In this document: in pieces, positions 16,401-25,120 of the stretch
Numbering within the stretch: position 1 is the first letter of the stretch
How the letters are laid out: each line of letters starts with the position of its first letter
From: a virus
DNA: 31,523 nt
IMG/VR virus record: IMGVR_UViG_3300033145_000072
Coordinates: 1 to 31,523 of that record
Direction: 5' to 3' (one strand)
Notes under the pieces: generated by a model
Databases searched by the model: none
The model's input: only the letters and a program-made list of their open reading frames with translations
Told to the model about the DNA's origin: nothing
Made by a program: the position numbers and the translations under genes

Positions 16401-18029
16401 TTTGATCTTACTGATCATGAAGGGCTGGATCATGTAGTTACCCGGATGCAGATCATGGATATTTATAACGCTATAAAGAACAAGAATATCAAGAAACGCT
16501 ATTATGATACTTTTGGAGAAGTCCAGATCAATGGGTTATTATGGAATTTGAATGAGCAGGATAGGCAAGTAGCGGATCTCTTACAGGAAGCGGTGCAGAG
16601 TTACCGGGGGATCCTCAACGACAGGAACATAGAGATCACCGGGCAGGATCTTGGATTTGTAGAGAACTACTGGCCGGCCACTTCAGAACATCAGCCAAGC
16701 GTATATGATGATTATAGGACACAAGGCGAAACGCCATCAGCCCTGAAGGAGCGTGCTAAGGGGAAAGTGATCCCAAGGCCGGCAGATGCTTGGCATAAGT
16801 TTCAGAAGCATGTAGGTGAAGGTGAGCATGTTAATCATTTGGCGCGGGAGCATGAACAGCTCAAGAGGATGCTAACAGATCGCAAGGTCAAGCATCAGAT
16901 AGAGAAGCAATTTGGTGAGGATGTATATCAGATGATGATGGATCAGCTGGATAGTATTTCCCTCAATGCACAGACAGCCCGGATAGATGCTGTAAGTTCC
17001 GCGTATGGCAAGGCTCTCAATAATTGGGTTAAGGCCAAGCTGCTGAGTCCTTCAATTTATCTAAGGCAATGGATGAGCGCCAGCAACTATATGGAACACA
17101 TGCCGGTAGCCAAGTGGACAGGCGGATTTGTGAAGGGATTACTCACGCCTAAGTCAACTTTTGATTTTATGTGGGAAGGATCCGGCGGCTTCTTAGAAGC
17201 GCGATACCATAAAGGATATAAGGAAGCTCTATCCCGCGCCCTTAACGATGCTGAAAGCATGAGCGTTGCGCAGGGGAATTGGGCCAAAGGCCTATCCGCG
17301 CTGGTAAGATCCGGGGATATAAGTGCGATCATCTACGGCGGTAAGCCATATATAGATCACCTTATGTCAAAGGGCATGAGCAAGAAAGAAGCCTTCAGGA
17401 AGTTTGAGAAGGAAACGCTAAAATCGCAGCAATCTGGGATGAGTTCCAGCTTGTCAGAATTTCAGAAGAATAAGAACGCTTTTGTGCGGCTGCTGCTGGC
17501 CTTCAAGAACACGCCGGCTCAGTATCTCAGGAAGATGGGAGATGCTACGATAGCCGTTAGTAATAAAGATATAAGCAAAGGGCAGTATGCAAAGACTATG
17601 GCAATCTACGGAGTGATCCAGCCCACGCTTTATGTAACGGCTGGGGCCGCGGTTAAGCAGGGATTGGTCAGGGCCGGGCAGATGATCCGGGGAGATGATC
17701 CAGAGGATATAGAATGGGAAGGGCTATGGGATGAGATTATGGTTCAGATGGTAGTCAACCCGGTAACGGCGATTCCGTTCCTAAGTGGCGGGGCTAAATA
17801 TGTAGTACGGAAGATGATGGGCATGAAAGCATATAATATAACCAGCTTGCCGATGATCTCTGATGTAGAAACAGCTATTCGGAAGATGACTAAAAAGGAA
17901 GTTACTTTTGATGATTGGCTTACTATCGCCGGAACAGCCGCGGAGATCTCAACAGCAACGCCGGTGCTTTCAATAAAGAGAATGTACGATTATTTGATGC
18001 CACAAAAGAAAAAGAAGTCAAAATTCTAA
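13455..18029 (+). CDS. giant ejection protein (gp16-like) with embedded RelA/SpoT-like domain
   Basis: A 1524-aa product whose ATG overlaps the preceding stop. Reading order: disordered acidic N-terminus with a repeated MRLSDM motif (about 10-33); a hydrophobic, Gly-rich helical segment (about 150-185) that could enter membrane; then at about 470-590 a RelA/SpoT nucleotidyltransferase-like domain: SI..K at 477-481, KDLARG at 496-501, GGYRVDH at 535-541, GEMQLHT at 552-558. These align with the ATP-binding, catalytic Asp, GTP-stacking Tyr and catalytic Glu positions of Rel synthetases (D497, Y537, E553). Next is a Lys-rich coiled region (about 690-900). The C-terminal half resembles the LPD38-type domain of phage ejection and polyvalent proteins. 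I see no lytic transglycosylase. Confidence 0.85.
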   Translation: MAEQKTEAPMRLSDMMASPSPAPDEPEVMRLSDMQSVQTLVSETDETAYPESPYTDIISSFTPEETAAAEAQGKIGYLEQAQRQDKTEMIPVTGSIEGGVKSVKLMTAVNRYKKDEYASRGDRFKDVDMINRYLWKLNEERVRGYTWGGRITQGVAALPAFMIEFLLAGGAATVGKGLVKEAVKGSAKQIVKSGTKKLATRIVGGVVSSAARTAHPVMWARSVKGYADRQLDATMELTDKGLEIVEKSTEKPYISAVAAIADVWIENFSEGMGADIGRYAKKLLPKGLLPSLLKAYKKMNPNQNVRKFFTKTGFDGFVEEWGEEKMGALLRGVFNLDNITDDEGNRKPMFDRIVESMGQTWEDAAVEAGTLAFPTGVSAISQQAGQRIIDKRRKKKEKDTSKILTDAFVKQISEMTETVKPEGTEGQLKPPTLQEQAEAAYDSAAGPQSEIGKDLDDLQAEMGLKERQLHVQKKIQSIVDKVIRKDRDDYTVASIKDLARGAAILDNDSQRVEADKRLKQKGWTPVEDHGSFMWGGYRVDHYEKTFENGVTGEMQLHTKESWDFKASVSDNIYKEVRDEFFPAFKNRTMTREQWKYFLALDKMGQKGWNAVYAGKSSEEAKAAISWSDKRIAELRSSILTLGLPIAGTQAPSTSAKGSSLPGNMRKSTTTPLGNLKTASDIISSKESVPQQEALVKYLKEIKEKYSKPQTITRKEVKAIQEEVIRQIKASGLTAADKAKFISTIKNIQTMPQLTKAIPIIEQRAAALRTAESKRKLQDKIKKLLSKTKPVKSGDLTKAKYDYESNKVFVKLREYAKMTQKKAQAALDSMPEENLSNMDLIRKRMLSLKANGAQASLAIHQRVHDDIANLKMIGAAAKDNESFDKAVNRRENVDEAITGMNHVKGGEGIIAKIKKAYAKGFGNIDTLYNLVFGKKFADKYNPEINQSERNTATYKKTKEVTDRATEIYGKDMITVFQEMSEHKFDLTDHEGLDHVVTRMQIMDIYNAIKNKNIKKRYYDTFGEVQINGLLWNLNEQDRQVADLLQEAVQSYRGILNDRNIEITGQDLGFVENYWPATSEHQPSVYDDYRTQGETPSALKERAKGKVIPRPADAWHKFQKHVGEGEHVNHLAREHEQLKRMLTDRKVKHQIEKQFGEDVYQMMMDQLDSISLNAQTARIDAVSSAYGKALNNWVKAKLLSPSIYLRQWMSASNYMEHMPVAKWTGGFVKGLLTPKSTFDFMWEGSGGFLEARYHKGYKEALSRALNDAESMSVAQGNWAKGLSALVRSGDISAIIYGGKPYIDHLMSKGMSKKEAFRKFEKETLKSQQSGMSSSLSEFQKNKNAFVRLLLAFKNTPAQYLRKMGDATIAVSNKDISKGQYAKTMAIYGVIQPTLYVTAGAAVKQGLVRAGQMIRGDDPEDIEWEGLWDEIMVQMVVNPVTAIPFLSGGAKYVVRKMMGMKAYNITSLPMISDVETAIRKMTKKEVTFDDWLTIAGTAAEISTATPVLSIKRMYDYLMPQKKKKSKF

Positions 18030-18038
18030 GGAGATACT

Positions 18039-19103
18039 ATGTCAGTTGAAACAACCACAAGAAAGACAACACAATCAATGACGATATTATTGATAGACTA
18101 TACCTTTTCATTCAGGGCGTTGCTATCAGCTCCTACTGACATCAAGTGTACGCGTACCAATACTGCTACAAACACAGATGAAGATATGGAATATGTATCA
18201 GAGATCCCTGCGCCTTCAGATGCTACGGATGTGCTTAAATATATGGTAGATATAAATGATGATGGTGTAGGCGGATCGGTCAAAGTGATGTGGCCTTCTA
18301 CCGGCAGCACGATCACGATCTACCGGGAAACAACTGATGTTCAAAGTAGCGACTATGAAGATTTCAACCAGTTCCCGGCCAACACAGTAGAAACAGATTT
18401 TGATAAGCGTACAATGAAATCGCAGGAGCAGCAGGAAGAACTGAACAGGACTCTGAAATATGGAGTTACATCCCCAACCGGATCAACGCTGCCAGCCGGT
18501 GAAGCAGATACATACTTAGGCTGGAACGCGGCAGGCACATTACTTGAGAATAAGACTCTCCCGGATCCTTCTACCTTAGTGAAATCTACTGCGGCGGATG
18601 CTATCGCACATACAAATGATACTACCTATATGACTCCCTATACTACCTATGCTGGCATCAAAACGATGGGAACGATAAATGTACTTACTACTGCGACTAT
18701 CGCCCATGCGATTGTTACTACCTTAACAGCAACCACGATCACTATGTCAAACTCCAGTATCAACGCGGAGAGATCTAAGGGCATGACAGTAGAAACTCCC
18801 GGCGGGGCTGAGGATATATCCATGTTCTATTCAGACAAGGATCTGACTATAGACAAGATAGTATGTATCCTTACCGGCACGACTCCCAGCGTAACATGGG
18901 GTATTAACCATGGCGCGGATCGCAGCGGTGCGGGTACATCTGTAGTTACCGGCACGACAGCGGATCTAACAAGTGGATCCACGATCACAGCTTTTGCCGA
19001 TGCTACAGTACCATCTAACAGCCATATATGGTTTGTAACTACAGCTACAAGCGGAACGATAGATTCTTTGAATATTATGGTGAAATATAAACAAGACGCG
19101 TAA
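18039..19103 (+). CDS. short tail fibre with podoviral N-terminal anchor
   Basis: A 354-aa protein. Residues about 1-145 form the tail-binding domain of T7-like fibres: strands with YTFSFRALLSAPTDIK, then YRETTDVQSSDYEDFNQFPA and a helix FDKRTMKSQEQQEELNRTLKYG. A short Thr-rich linker leads to a C-terminal beta domain (249-354, MTVETPGGAEDISMF ... TVPSNSHIWF ... LNIMVKY). Both ends are homologous to the next, much longer protein. It probably attaches to the adaptor/nozzle and contributes to receptor binding. Ribosome site AAGGAG. Confidence 0.8.
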   Translation: MSVETTTRKTTQSMTILLIDYTFSFRALLSAPTDIKCTRTNTATNTDEDMEYVSEIPAPSDATDVLKYMVDINDDGVGGSVKVMWPSTGSTITIYRETTDVQSSDYEDFNQFPANTVETDFDKRTMKSQEQQEELNRTLKYGVTSPTGSTLPAGEADTYLGWNAAGTLLENKTLPDPSTLVKSTAADAIAHTNDTTYMTPYTTYAGIKTMGTINVLTTATIAHAIVTTLTATTITMSNSSINAERSKGMTVETPGGAEDISMFYSDKDLTIDKIVCILTGTTPSVTWGINHGADRSGAGTSVVTGTTADLTSGSTITAFADATVPSNSHIWFVTTATSGTIDSLNIMVKYKQDA

Positions 19104-19112
19104 GGAGAAATT

Positions 19113-22100
19113 ATGTCAGTAGATAATACAGCCACAAATCAATCGTTTGCCATGGATGGCGTAACAACGGCGTTCACTCTTACGCTTCACGCGTTACAAT
19201 GTTGCCCTACGGACATAAAGGCTGAAGTTGTAAACGCTACAGGTACACATTCTACGCTGGCCTATGATGTAGATTATACTGTTGATATAAATGTAGAAGG
19301 GGATGGCGGAACTATATATGTAACAAATCCGCGGGCGGCGGGGATCACCTTATTTGCTTACAGGCAAACAACTAATCTACAGGAATCTGACTATGAGGAT
19401 TTTAACCAGTTCCCAGCGGCTACAGTAGAGAGTGATTTTGATCGCAGGACATTAAAATCTCAAGAGGATAATGATGCGATCAACCGGGCGATAAAGTTTA
19501 ATATCACTTCAGATATATCCGATATAGAATATCCAGTACCGGTAGATGGGCTTGGCCTTAAATGGTCAGGCACAGGCGGCACGATAGTTAACACAGAGCT
19601 TCAGATTGATTCAAGTTCAACCTTAGCAGCATCATCGGCAGCGATAGCGATGGCAGCGGCAACTACTGCAAGTATAGCAGCGACATCCGCAACATTGTCA
19701 GCAGCTTCAGCTACATCTTCATCATTTTTTGCATCTTCTTATGCTACAGTAGCTTCTTCTTATGCAACATCCGGGATCTTGGCAGGCTCCTACGCGACAA
19801 TATGTGAAGATCAGGCAGGGATCGCTACAACTCAGGCAACAATAGCAACGACTCAGGCAAACATAGCCATAACACAGGCAACGCTTGCGATCTCAGCGGC
19901 AACAGCAGCTATCGCTCAAGTTACACTTGCCGCGACTTCAGCTTCAATAGCAGAAACATGGGCAACTCTGGCAGCAAGTTCAGCTACAGTAGCCATGACA
20001 CAGGCATCCATCGCTACGACTCAAGCGACATTAGCGGCATCTTCCGCGACAGTAGCAGCGGATAATGCTGTATTCAGGAACTTCTGGAATGGTACTTTTA
20101 TAGAAACTTTTGATGCAAAGGTAGTGGCATCCGGATCTAATATAACAATGACACTTGAACAATCCGGTGGTGGGGATCTCACGATGCAGTTCTCTGATGG
20201 GAATACTACGCTTGATTGTACAACTCCGATCCAATCTATAGCCTTAACAGCAGGCTCTTTATCAGTACCTTTAAGCACTTATGTATATATTACTCAGGCG
20301 AACAAAGTGCTGGAACTTTCTAATACAGATTGGCCGGCAGACGAACATATAAAGGTAGCATATTTATTGATCCAATCAGCCGGGCTGGTAGCGACATACA
20401 GCTCTCTGGCTAACCAGAACTGGAACGATCATCTTGAAGGTACTAATGGGCAGGGGCATCTTTCACATATCACGACTAAGATCAGGCAGGCGCTTGGCGC
20501 GACATACGATAATGGGGTAGCATTTTCTTTTACGCCGGGAGTTGTGGCAGCAATGGGGATGGCAACAACAGCAGGTGTAATAGATCAGATGCACCCTCAT
20601 ACTTTCGCGGCAACGACTATGCCGACAGATGATATACATGTAGTCAATAATCTGGCAGCGCCATATACAACTATATCTGATTTGACAAGTATAATATTAG
20701 ACTCAGCCGGCGGGAGTCTATCAAATAAATTCTTTAATCTTGTGTTCTTTGGCGTAGCGAATAAGACAGGAGAAGAAGATCATATCATGGCGCTTCTTCC
20801 TTCCGGCAGTTACAATACGGAAACATCTGCCAAGGATGATGTGGATAGCTTTACGACATATACGATCCCATCAGTATATACTCATGAATCCAGTACCGGA
20901 TTCTTTATATGTGAAGCGACATTCAAGTTTGCATCAGGCACAGGAACGCTTGAGATGATAGAGTCCAGAGATCTCCGCGGCAGAAATCCTGATAGTATTG
21001 TAGGTGGTGGCGCGGGTACAGCTTTGACAGAGTTTGCAGATACTCAATTCAAGATATTTGATGATGGCGATTCTACGAAGATTATGCAGTTTGATGCAGC
21101 CGGGTTAGATACTGGATCTGTAAGTACCTTGTCTATTCCTAACAAGAGTGGCACGATAGCCTATAACGATGCGGAAACTTTCGGTACGATCTCAGTAACG
21201 ACTTCCGCGACTATCGGCGTGGGAACTGCATGTACGCTGACAGCAAGCGAGGGAACCTTGCTGATAAAAGGAGTTGGGGGAACCAACAACGACAGTATGA
21301 CGATTGACCTTGAAGATGGAAGCGACACCATAGTTATAGGGAGTGGATCCGGGGCCACTAAAATAAAGTTAGATGAATTAAATTTATTGATGGAAGATAA
21401 TGATTCTATAAGGTTTGGTGTTGGGGCAGATTTATATATGGCGTGGCGCGCTACAGGGAACCATAATTTCCAGATAGGTACAAGGGTGGGGAACTCTAAT
21501 TATTCTGGCTATATTTGCATAATGGAGCGCGGTAATATGGGCAACGCTAATCGCTCACCTATAGCAACATCAACAACTCCGGTATTCCGCGTGTACGCTG
21601 TAGGCACAACTGCGACAAGTTATATAGAGAAGTTTTATGATGATCCAAATTCTGTAGGAGTTATACAGGTAGGGGCTGGAAGTTTAGAAATCCGATCCCC
21701 GCTAACAACCGGCACGCTGGCGGTAACAACTACAGCAACTATAGCAGAGGCACATATAACAACTCTATCGGCAGCCACGATAACTGTAGGCGGCGCTCTT
21801 GTCTTACCGGACATCTCTAAGAGTATCACCATAGAGAGCGCTGTAACTGATGATGATATAACCATGTTCAAAGTACCCAGCGCGGCTACGATCACAGCGA
21901 TGTACGCTGTTGTTTCTGGTACTTCACCCAGCGCTAATTGGGTGATCAAGCATGGTACGGATAGAAGCTCCGGCGGATCCAGCGTACTTACGGCTGGTAC
22001 AACAACGACAGATATTACTACCGGATCTACTATAACTGTATTTTCAGATGCTACCATAGCAGCTGGCAGCTGGGTATGGGCGTTCCTTCCGGCAGTTACC

Positions 22101-22151
22101 GGTACAGTTGATACCTTAAACATAACACTAAACTATAGGATGGATCCATAA
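19113..22151 (+). CDS. long tail fibre / receptor-binding protein
   Basis: A 1012-aa protein. The N-terminal anchor (1-140, YRQTTNLQESDYEDFNQFPA) matches the preceding fibre. About 169-317 is an Ala/Ser/Thr/Ile/Gln run in seven-residue steps (ATIATTQ, ANIAITQ, ATLAA), expected to form a trimeric shaft. About 320-640 is a beta-rich body. Then comes a segment with FKIFDDGDSTKIMQFDAAGL (about 648-667) and NKSGTI typical of fibre repeats. The end (905-1012) is the same beta domain as in the shorter fibre (TPSANWVIKHGTDRSSGGSS). It likely binds the host surface; the receptor is unknown. Confidence 0.82.
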   Translation: MSVDNTATNQSFAMDGVTTAFTLTLHALQCCPTDIKAEVVNATGTHSTLAYDVDYTVDINVEGDGGTIYVTNPRAAGITLFAYRQTTNLQESDYEDFNQFPAATVESDFDRRTLKSQEDNDAINRAIKFNITSDISDIEYPVPVDGLGLKWSGTGGTIVNTELQIDSSSTLAASSAAIAMAAATTASIAATSATLSAASATSSSFFASSYATVASSYATSGILAGSYATICEDQAGIATTQATIATTQANIAITQATLAISAATAAIAQVTLAATSASIAETWATLAASSATVAMTQASIATTQATLAASSATVAADNAVFRNFWNGTFIETFDAKVVASGSNITMTLEQSGGGDLTMQFSDGNTTLDCTTPIQSIALTAGSLSVPLSTYVYITQANKVLELSNTDWPADEHIKVAYLLIQSAGLVATYSSLANQNWNDHLEGTNGQGHLSHITTKIRQALGATYDNGVAFSFTPGVVAAMGMATTAGVIDQMHPHTFAATTMPTDDIHVVNNLAAPYTTISDLTSIILDSAGGSLSNKFFNLVFFGVANKTGEEDHIMALLPSGSYNTETSAKDDVDSFTTYTIPSVYTHESSTGFFICEATFKFASGTGTLEMIESRDLRGRNPDSIVGGGAGTALTEFADTQFKIFDDGDSTKIMQFDAAGLDTGSVSTLSIPNKSGTIAYNDAETFGTISVTTSATIGVGTACTLTASEGTLLIKGVGGTNNDSMTIDLEDGSDTIVIGSGSGATKIKLDELNLLMEDNDSIRFGVGADLYMAWRATGNHNFQIGTRVGNSNYSGYICIMERGNMGNANRSPIATSTTPVFRVYAVGTTATSYIEKFYDDPNSVGVIQVGAGSLEIRSPLTTGTLAVTTTATIAEAHITTLSAATITVGGALVLPDISKSITIESAVTDDDITMFKVPSAATITAMYAVVSGTSPSANWVIKHGTDRSSGGSSVLTAGTTTTDITTGSTITVFSDATIAAGSWVWAFLPAVTGTVDTLNITLNYRMDP

Positions 22152-24010
22152 TGAGCAGAGTATTAGACATTAGATTTGATGAGTTAGGATCAGCTTGGGC
22201 AGACGATCAATCGCCTTCAGCGCATAGCGTATTAACAATTGGAACAGCTCACCAGCAACTTGGTGGCCCTACAGCTGCACACTTCCCGGTAGGTACGGAT
22301 CGTTTGGTGATCCCCGATCATGCTGACTTTGATTTTGGTACGGATGATTTCACCATAAAGACTGATATTTACTTTGAAGTTATTGATGACTCTTACTGGG
22401 TGAACAGGGGTGATGGCGCTTCTTGGCTAGTCATGTATAGATCTACTGGCAGGATATGGTTTTATGCTATGGGCAGCGTGCGCGTGGATGAAGCATGGAG
22501 TCCGGCAGCTAATACTTGGTATGAAATAAAGGTAACAAGGGTATCCGGGGAGATAGAGATTTTTGTGGATGAAGTTTCTCTGGGATCTTCTACTACTTAT
22601 GGGGATAGCATAACCGGAGCAGATGATATAATTGTAGGATCTACAGTATCCGGTGGCGGAAACCCGATGCTTGGATTTATGAAGAATATTCTTGTAATCA
22701 ATGATGGCACAACTGTACTTGATATGCCGATGGATTCCGGATCTGATATGCCGATAGTCAGTACGGCTTTGTTTGATGGTACTGCTGATTGCTGGCTTGA
22801 AGCGCCACATTCAGCTGAATTTGATTTCGGTACAGGAGAATTTACATTAGAGTGTAAGGTTAAGCATATTTCACTACCCGAACAACCTGAATATCTATCT
22901 ACTGCAAAAGCTGTTACATCCGGTGTTTCTCTTACTTATTATGACGGAACTTTGTACACCTATGTTGGCGGCGTAGCAAGAACATTCACTTGGACTCCGG
23001 CGCTTCTAACATGGTATGACATCTCACTTACAAGAGATGGTGCAAACAACTTGAGAGCTTTTGTGGATGGTCAACAGATAGGGAGTACAATAGCAAGTGT
23101 TACTGAAAATGTAGATGCAACTGGCACATTGTTAATAGGTGGTGGTAGTGATTCCGCCCTTGGCGAACATGATGGATATATTAAGGAAGTGCGCCTATCA
23201 GACATCGCAAGATACACCGCAAACTATTCTCCAAGTCAGGATCTATTTGTAGATGATATTAACACAGTATTGCTTCTTCATCTTAATGGTGTACCCGGCG
23301 ATACAGATGACACGAATGGCTGGCTTGCAGACGAAACTGGTACACATACTGTTACCCGGAATGCCGATGTTGTATGTATCTTCACCACAGATCATACTGA
23401 GCGCACTTTTAAGGACAAGAGTGCAGTAGGTCATGTAGCACAACCTATAGGCACAGTTAAGATAGATTGGCTCTCAGCGCATGGAATAGGCTCCGGGGAT
23501 TTTGATGGGGATTCGGATGCCTTGGAGATGGCAAGTGATGCTGATTGGGATTTAGGAACGGATAACAGCACAATGGGCTTCTGGGTAAAATTCAGATCTT
23601 TTGCTAATAATGGCCATCTGATTTCAGCATACAGTTCTAATGGGTGGTTCTTTTATCACCATGGCGGGGATGATGAGCTTGTGATGTGGAACGATGGAGC
23701 AGAAGAAGGGGAGTCTGTTATCTTCCTTCTAAATGAGTGGTACTATGTAGAGCTAAACAATGTAGGTGGAACCTATACAGCGTATGTGAATGGGTTGGCA
23801 TTAACTGCTTATTCTACATCATTTGACTTAAATAATGATGGTGAGGATCTGCACATTGCAGCAGAATCCGGCGGGGCGAATCAGTCTGATGTGTTAATGG
23901 ATCTTGTTTTCATAGATAAGGGTTCAGCCGCGCACTCCGCGAATTTTATACCAACTATACCAACGGAGCCGGTAATAGGTGGCGCAAGAAGGATATTTTT
24001 AATAACATAA
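22151..24010 (+). CDS. virion adhesin with three LamG-like domains
   Basis: A 619-aa protein of three concanavalin A/LamG-like beta sandwiches, roughly 30-200, 205-365 and 445-600. Each has the repeated start F...(D/A)(H/S)(A/D).(F/W)D(F/L)GT..FT, with VEI...SGEIEIFVDEV or ANNLRAFVDGQQIG as the following strands. Such domains bind sugars or proteins. The ATG overlaps the fibre stop, so it is co-expressed and probably a tail-tip or fibre-associated adhesin that binds host glycans. No enzymatic residues or signal peptide are seen. Confidence 0.8.
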   Translation: MSRVLDIRFDELGSAWADDQSPSAHSVLTIGTAHQQLGGPTAAHFPVGTDRLVIPDHADFDFGTDDFTIKTDIYFEVIDDSYWVNRGDGASWLVMYRSTGRIWFYAMGSVRVDEAWSPAANTWYEIKVTRVSGEIEIFVDEVSLGSSTTYGDSITGADDIIVGSTVSGGGNPMLGFMKNILVINDGTTVLDMPMDSGSDMPIVSTALFDGTADCWLEAPHSAEFDFGTGEFTLECKVKHISLPEQPEYLSTAKAVTSGVSLTYYDGTLYTYVGGVARTFTWTPALLTWYDISLTRDGANNLRAFVDGQQIGSTIASVTENVDATGTLLIGGGSDSALGEHDGYIKEVRLSDIARYTANYSPSQDLFVDDINTVLLLHLNGVPGDTDDTNGWLADETGTHTVTRNADVVCIFTTDHTERTFKDKSAVGHVAQPIGTVKIDWLSAHGIGSGDFDGDSDALEMASDADWDLGTDNSTMGFWVKFRSFANNGHLISAYSSNGWFFYHHGGDDELVMWNDGAEEGESVIFLLNEWYYVELNNVGGTYTAYVNGLALTAYSTSFDLNNDGEDLHIAAESGGANQSDVLMDLVFIDKGSAAHSANFIPTIPTEPVIGGARRIFLIT

Positions 24011-24019
24011 GGAGATGAC

Positions 24020-24424
24020 ATGAGTGTATTCAGGTTAGAAATTGACATGGCTTTTAAGAAAGAAGATGATATGAAATCTTTTCTTAACCTTATTGAAGGG
24101 ATGAGCGACAAGCTGGCAGATAAGTTGGAAGGCCAATTGCCTATATATAGGAAAGTAAGGTATCATGAATGTATGCACGATGAAGGGAAGCCCTGCGGCG
24201 GGTATGTCAATGTGGAGTTTGATGGCGTTACAGATCATGGCGCGGCCCCGGAGCTGGTGATCCCGGAGCCAGTAAAGACAGAAATCAAAGCCGTAGTGGT
24301 TGCGGAGAATGACGAGCTGAAGGCTGAGATCGTTGAGCTGAAGAAGCCAAAACCAGAACCAGAACCAGAACCGGAACCTGAACCTGAACCTGAAGAAGAA
24401 CCGGTGATAGAGGAATTACCATGA
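24020..24424 (+). CDS. hypothetical protein with Pro-Glu C-terminal tail
   Basis: A 134-aa protein. The N-terminal half is a compact alpha/beta stretch (FRLEIDMAFKKEDDMKSFLNLIEGM) with one Cys-His pair region (HECMHDEGKPCGG). The C-terminal third is an acidic Pro-Glu dipeptide run of eight or so units. The tail could be a flexible spacer. The following membrane gene overlaps its stop by four bases. Family unknown; it may be a virion accessory or part of the lysis group. Confidence 0.65.
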   Translation: MSVFRLEIDMAFKKEDDMKSFLNLIEGMSDKLADKLEGQLPIYRKVRYHECMHDEGKPCGGYVNVEFDGVTDHGAAPELVIPEPVKTEIKAVVVAENDELKAEIVELKKPKPEPEPEPEPEPEPEEEPVIEELP

Positions 24425-24630
24425 ATGGAATGGCAAAAATCTTAGTAATAACGATACCGCTTTTGTTAGCGCTGGTAACGGCTATCGTAGGCAATGATCA
24501 GTTAGGTAGAACGCGGGATACTCACTTGCAGCATGATATTACCCGCGTGGAGTTGAAGCAGACAGAACAGTATGGATCCATACAGACTTCATTGGTAAGG
24601 ATTGAAACAAAGCTTGGAATAGGGGAATGA
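24421..24630 (+). CDS. small membrane protein, lysis region
   Basis: A 69-aa protein. Residues 5-24 (AKILVITIPLLLALVTAIVG) form one clear membrane helix at the N-terminus; the rest (about 30-66) is a polar amphipathic helix able to coil (RVELKQTEQYGSIQTSLVRIETKL). This layout, short N-terminal anchor plus coiled periplasmic part, is compatible with a pinholin, a holin regulator or a small inner-membrane spanin. The ATG overlaps the preceding stop (ATGA). Confidence 0.6.
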   Translation: MNGMAKILVITIPLLLALVTAIVGNDQLGRTRDTHLQHDITRVELKQTEQYGSIQTSLVRIETKLGIGE

Positions 24631-24631
24631 C

Positions 24632-24769
24632 ATGACAGATAAAATCTTACATGATATGAAGCAGATAGCCGGATTGATGAAGATACTTATGTCTGAAATT
24701 GATCGGCTGTTTGAGGATGTAGGTGTAAAAACAAAGGAGGCACAAGATGGAGATGTTAATAGGGATTAA
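24632..24769 (+). CDS. small soluble protein, 45 aa
   Basis: MTDKILHDMKQIAGLMKILM..., one amphipathic helix then a charged tail. It begins one base after the preceding stop, with AGGGGAATGAC as ribosome site, and its last codons hold the start of the next gene. It is in a run of small lysis-type genes; no family is recognised. The AAAGGAGG for the next gene lies inside it. Confidence 0.5.
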   Translation: MTDKILHDMKQIAGLMKILMSEIDRLFEDVGVKTKEAQDGDVNRD

Positions 24770-24929
24770 AGATTGGTTAGTTACAAACTGGAAAGAGATC
24801 TCAGAGATGGTAGCTTACCTTATAGCCATAGCTACGCTCATTGTTAAGTTCACGCCTACTTTAAAGGATGATGCTTATCTGAAGAAAGCTGTAAAGTTTA
24901 TTGGTAAGTACATAGCGTTGAACAGATGA
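24747..24929 (+). CDS. small membrane protein, holin-like
   Basis: A 60-aa protein: N-terminal amphipathic helix (IGIKDWLVTNWKEI), one membrane helix at about 21-36 (MVAYLIAIATLIVKF), then TPTLKDDAYLKKAVKFIGKYIALNR, a basic cytoplasmic tail. This shape is common in small phage proteins in lysis cassettes. I favour a holin or holin-associated role, which sets lysis timing; this is not proven. It overlaps both neighbours. Confidence 0.6.
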   Translation: MEMLIGIKDWLVTNWKEISEMVAYLIAIATLIVKFTPTLKDDAYLKKAVKFIGKYIALNR

Positions 24930-25120
24930 TGAAACTAATAGGGCAAATAATGAAAGTGTTGATGTTCTTTCTTGGGCTATGGAAAGAACGAGATGCTGCA
25001 AAGGCCAAGAAAAAAGCAGAGGTGGCAAATGAAATTGTTGAAGCTTTTAACGAAACAGATAAGCGGACTCAAGCTTCTAAGCTTAACGCTGCTATTGGCT
25101 CTATCAACCGGATGCGCTAA
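24926..25120 (+). CDS. possible inner-membrane spanin (Rz-like), very small
   Basis: A 64-aa protein with a short hydrophobic N-terminus (LIGQIMKVLMFFLGLW, about 4-19) followed by a charged helix (KERDAAKAKKKAEVANEIVEAFNE). In Rz/Rz1 pairs the inner subunit has such an anchor and a periplasmic coil, and the lipoprotein gene begins inside it in another frame, as here. It is much shorter than usual inner spanins, so this is a tentative reading supported mainly by the nested lipoprotein frame. Confidence 0.45.
   Translation: MMKLIGQIMKVLMFFLGLWKERDAAKAKKKAEVANEIVEAFNETDKRTQASKLNAAIGSINRMR

Noticed and set aside
13455-18029. Lytic transglycosylase domain in the giant ejection protein, as in T7 gp16
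   Set aside because: No catalytic Glu with the usual ES.....N context was found near the N-terminus; the N-terminal region is disordered and then membrane-like.
24350-24405. Tandem repeat element GAACC(A/T/G)
   Set aside because: It encodes the Pro-Glu tail of a coding gene; simple low-complexity repeat.
24972-25028. Upstream start of the Rz1-like lipoprotein at 24972
   Set aside because: It adds a basic 19-residue extension that spoils the signal peptide; ATG 25029 has GAGGTGG at a suitable distance.
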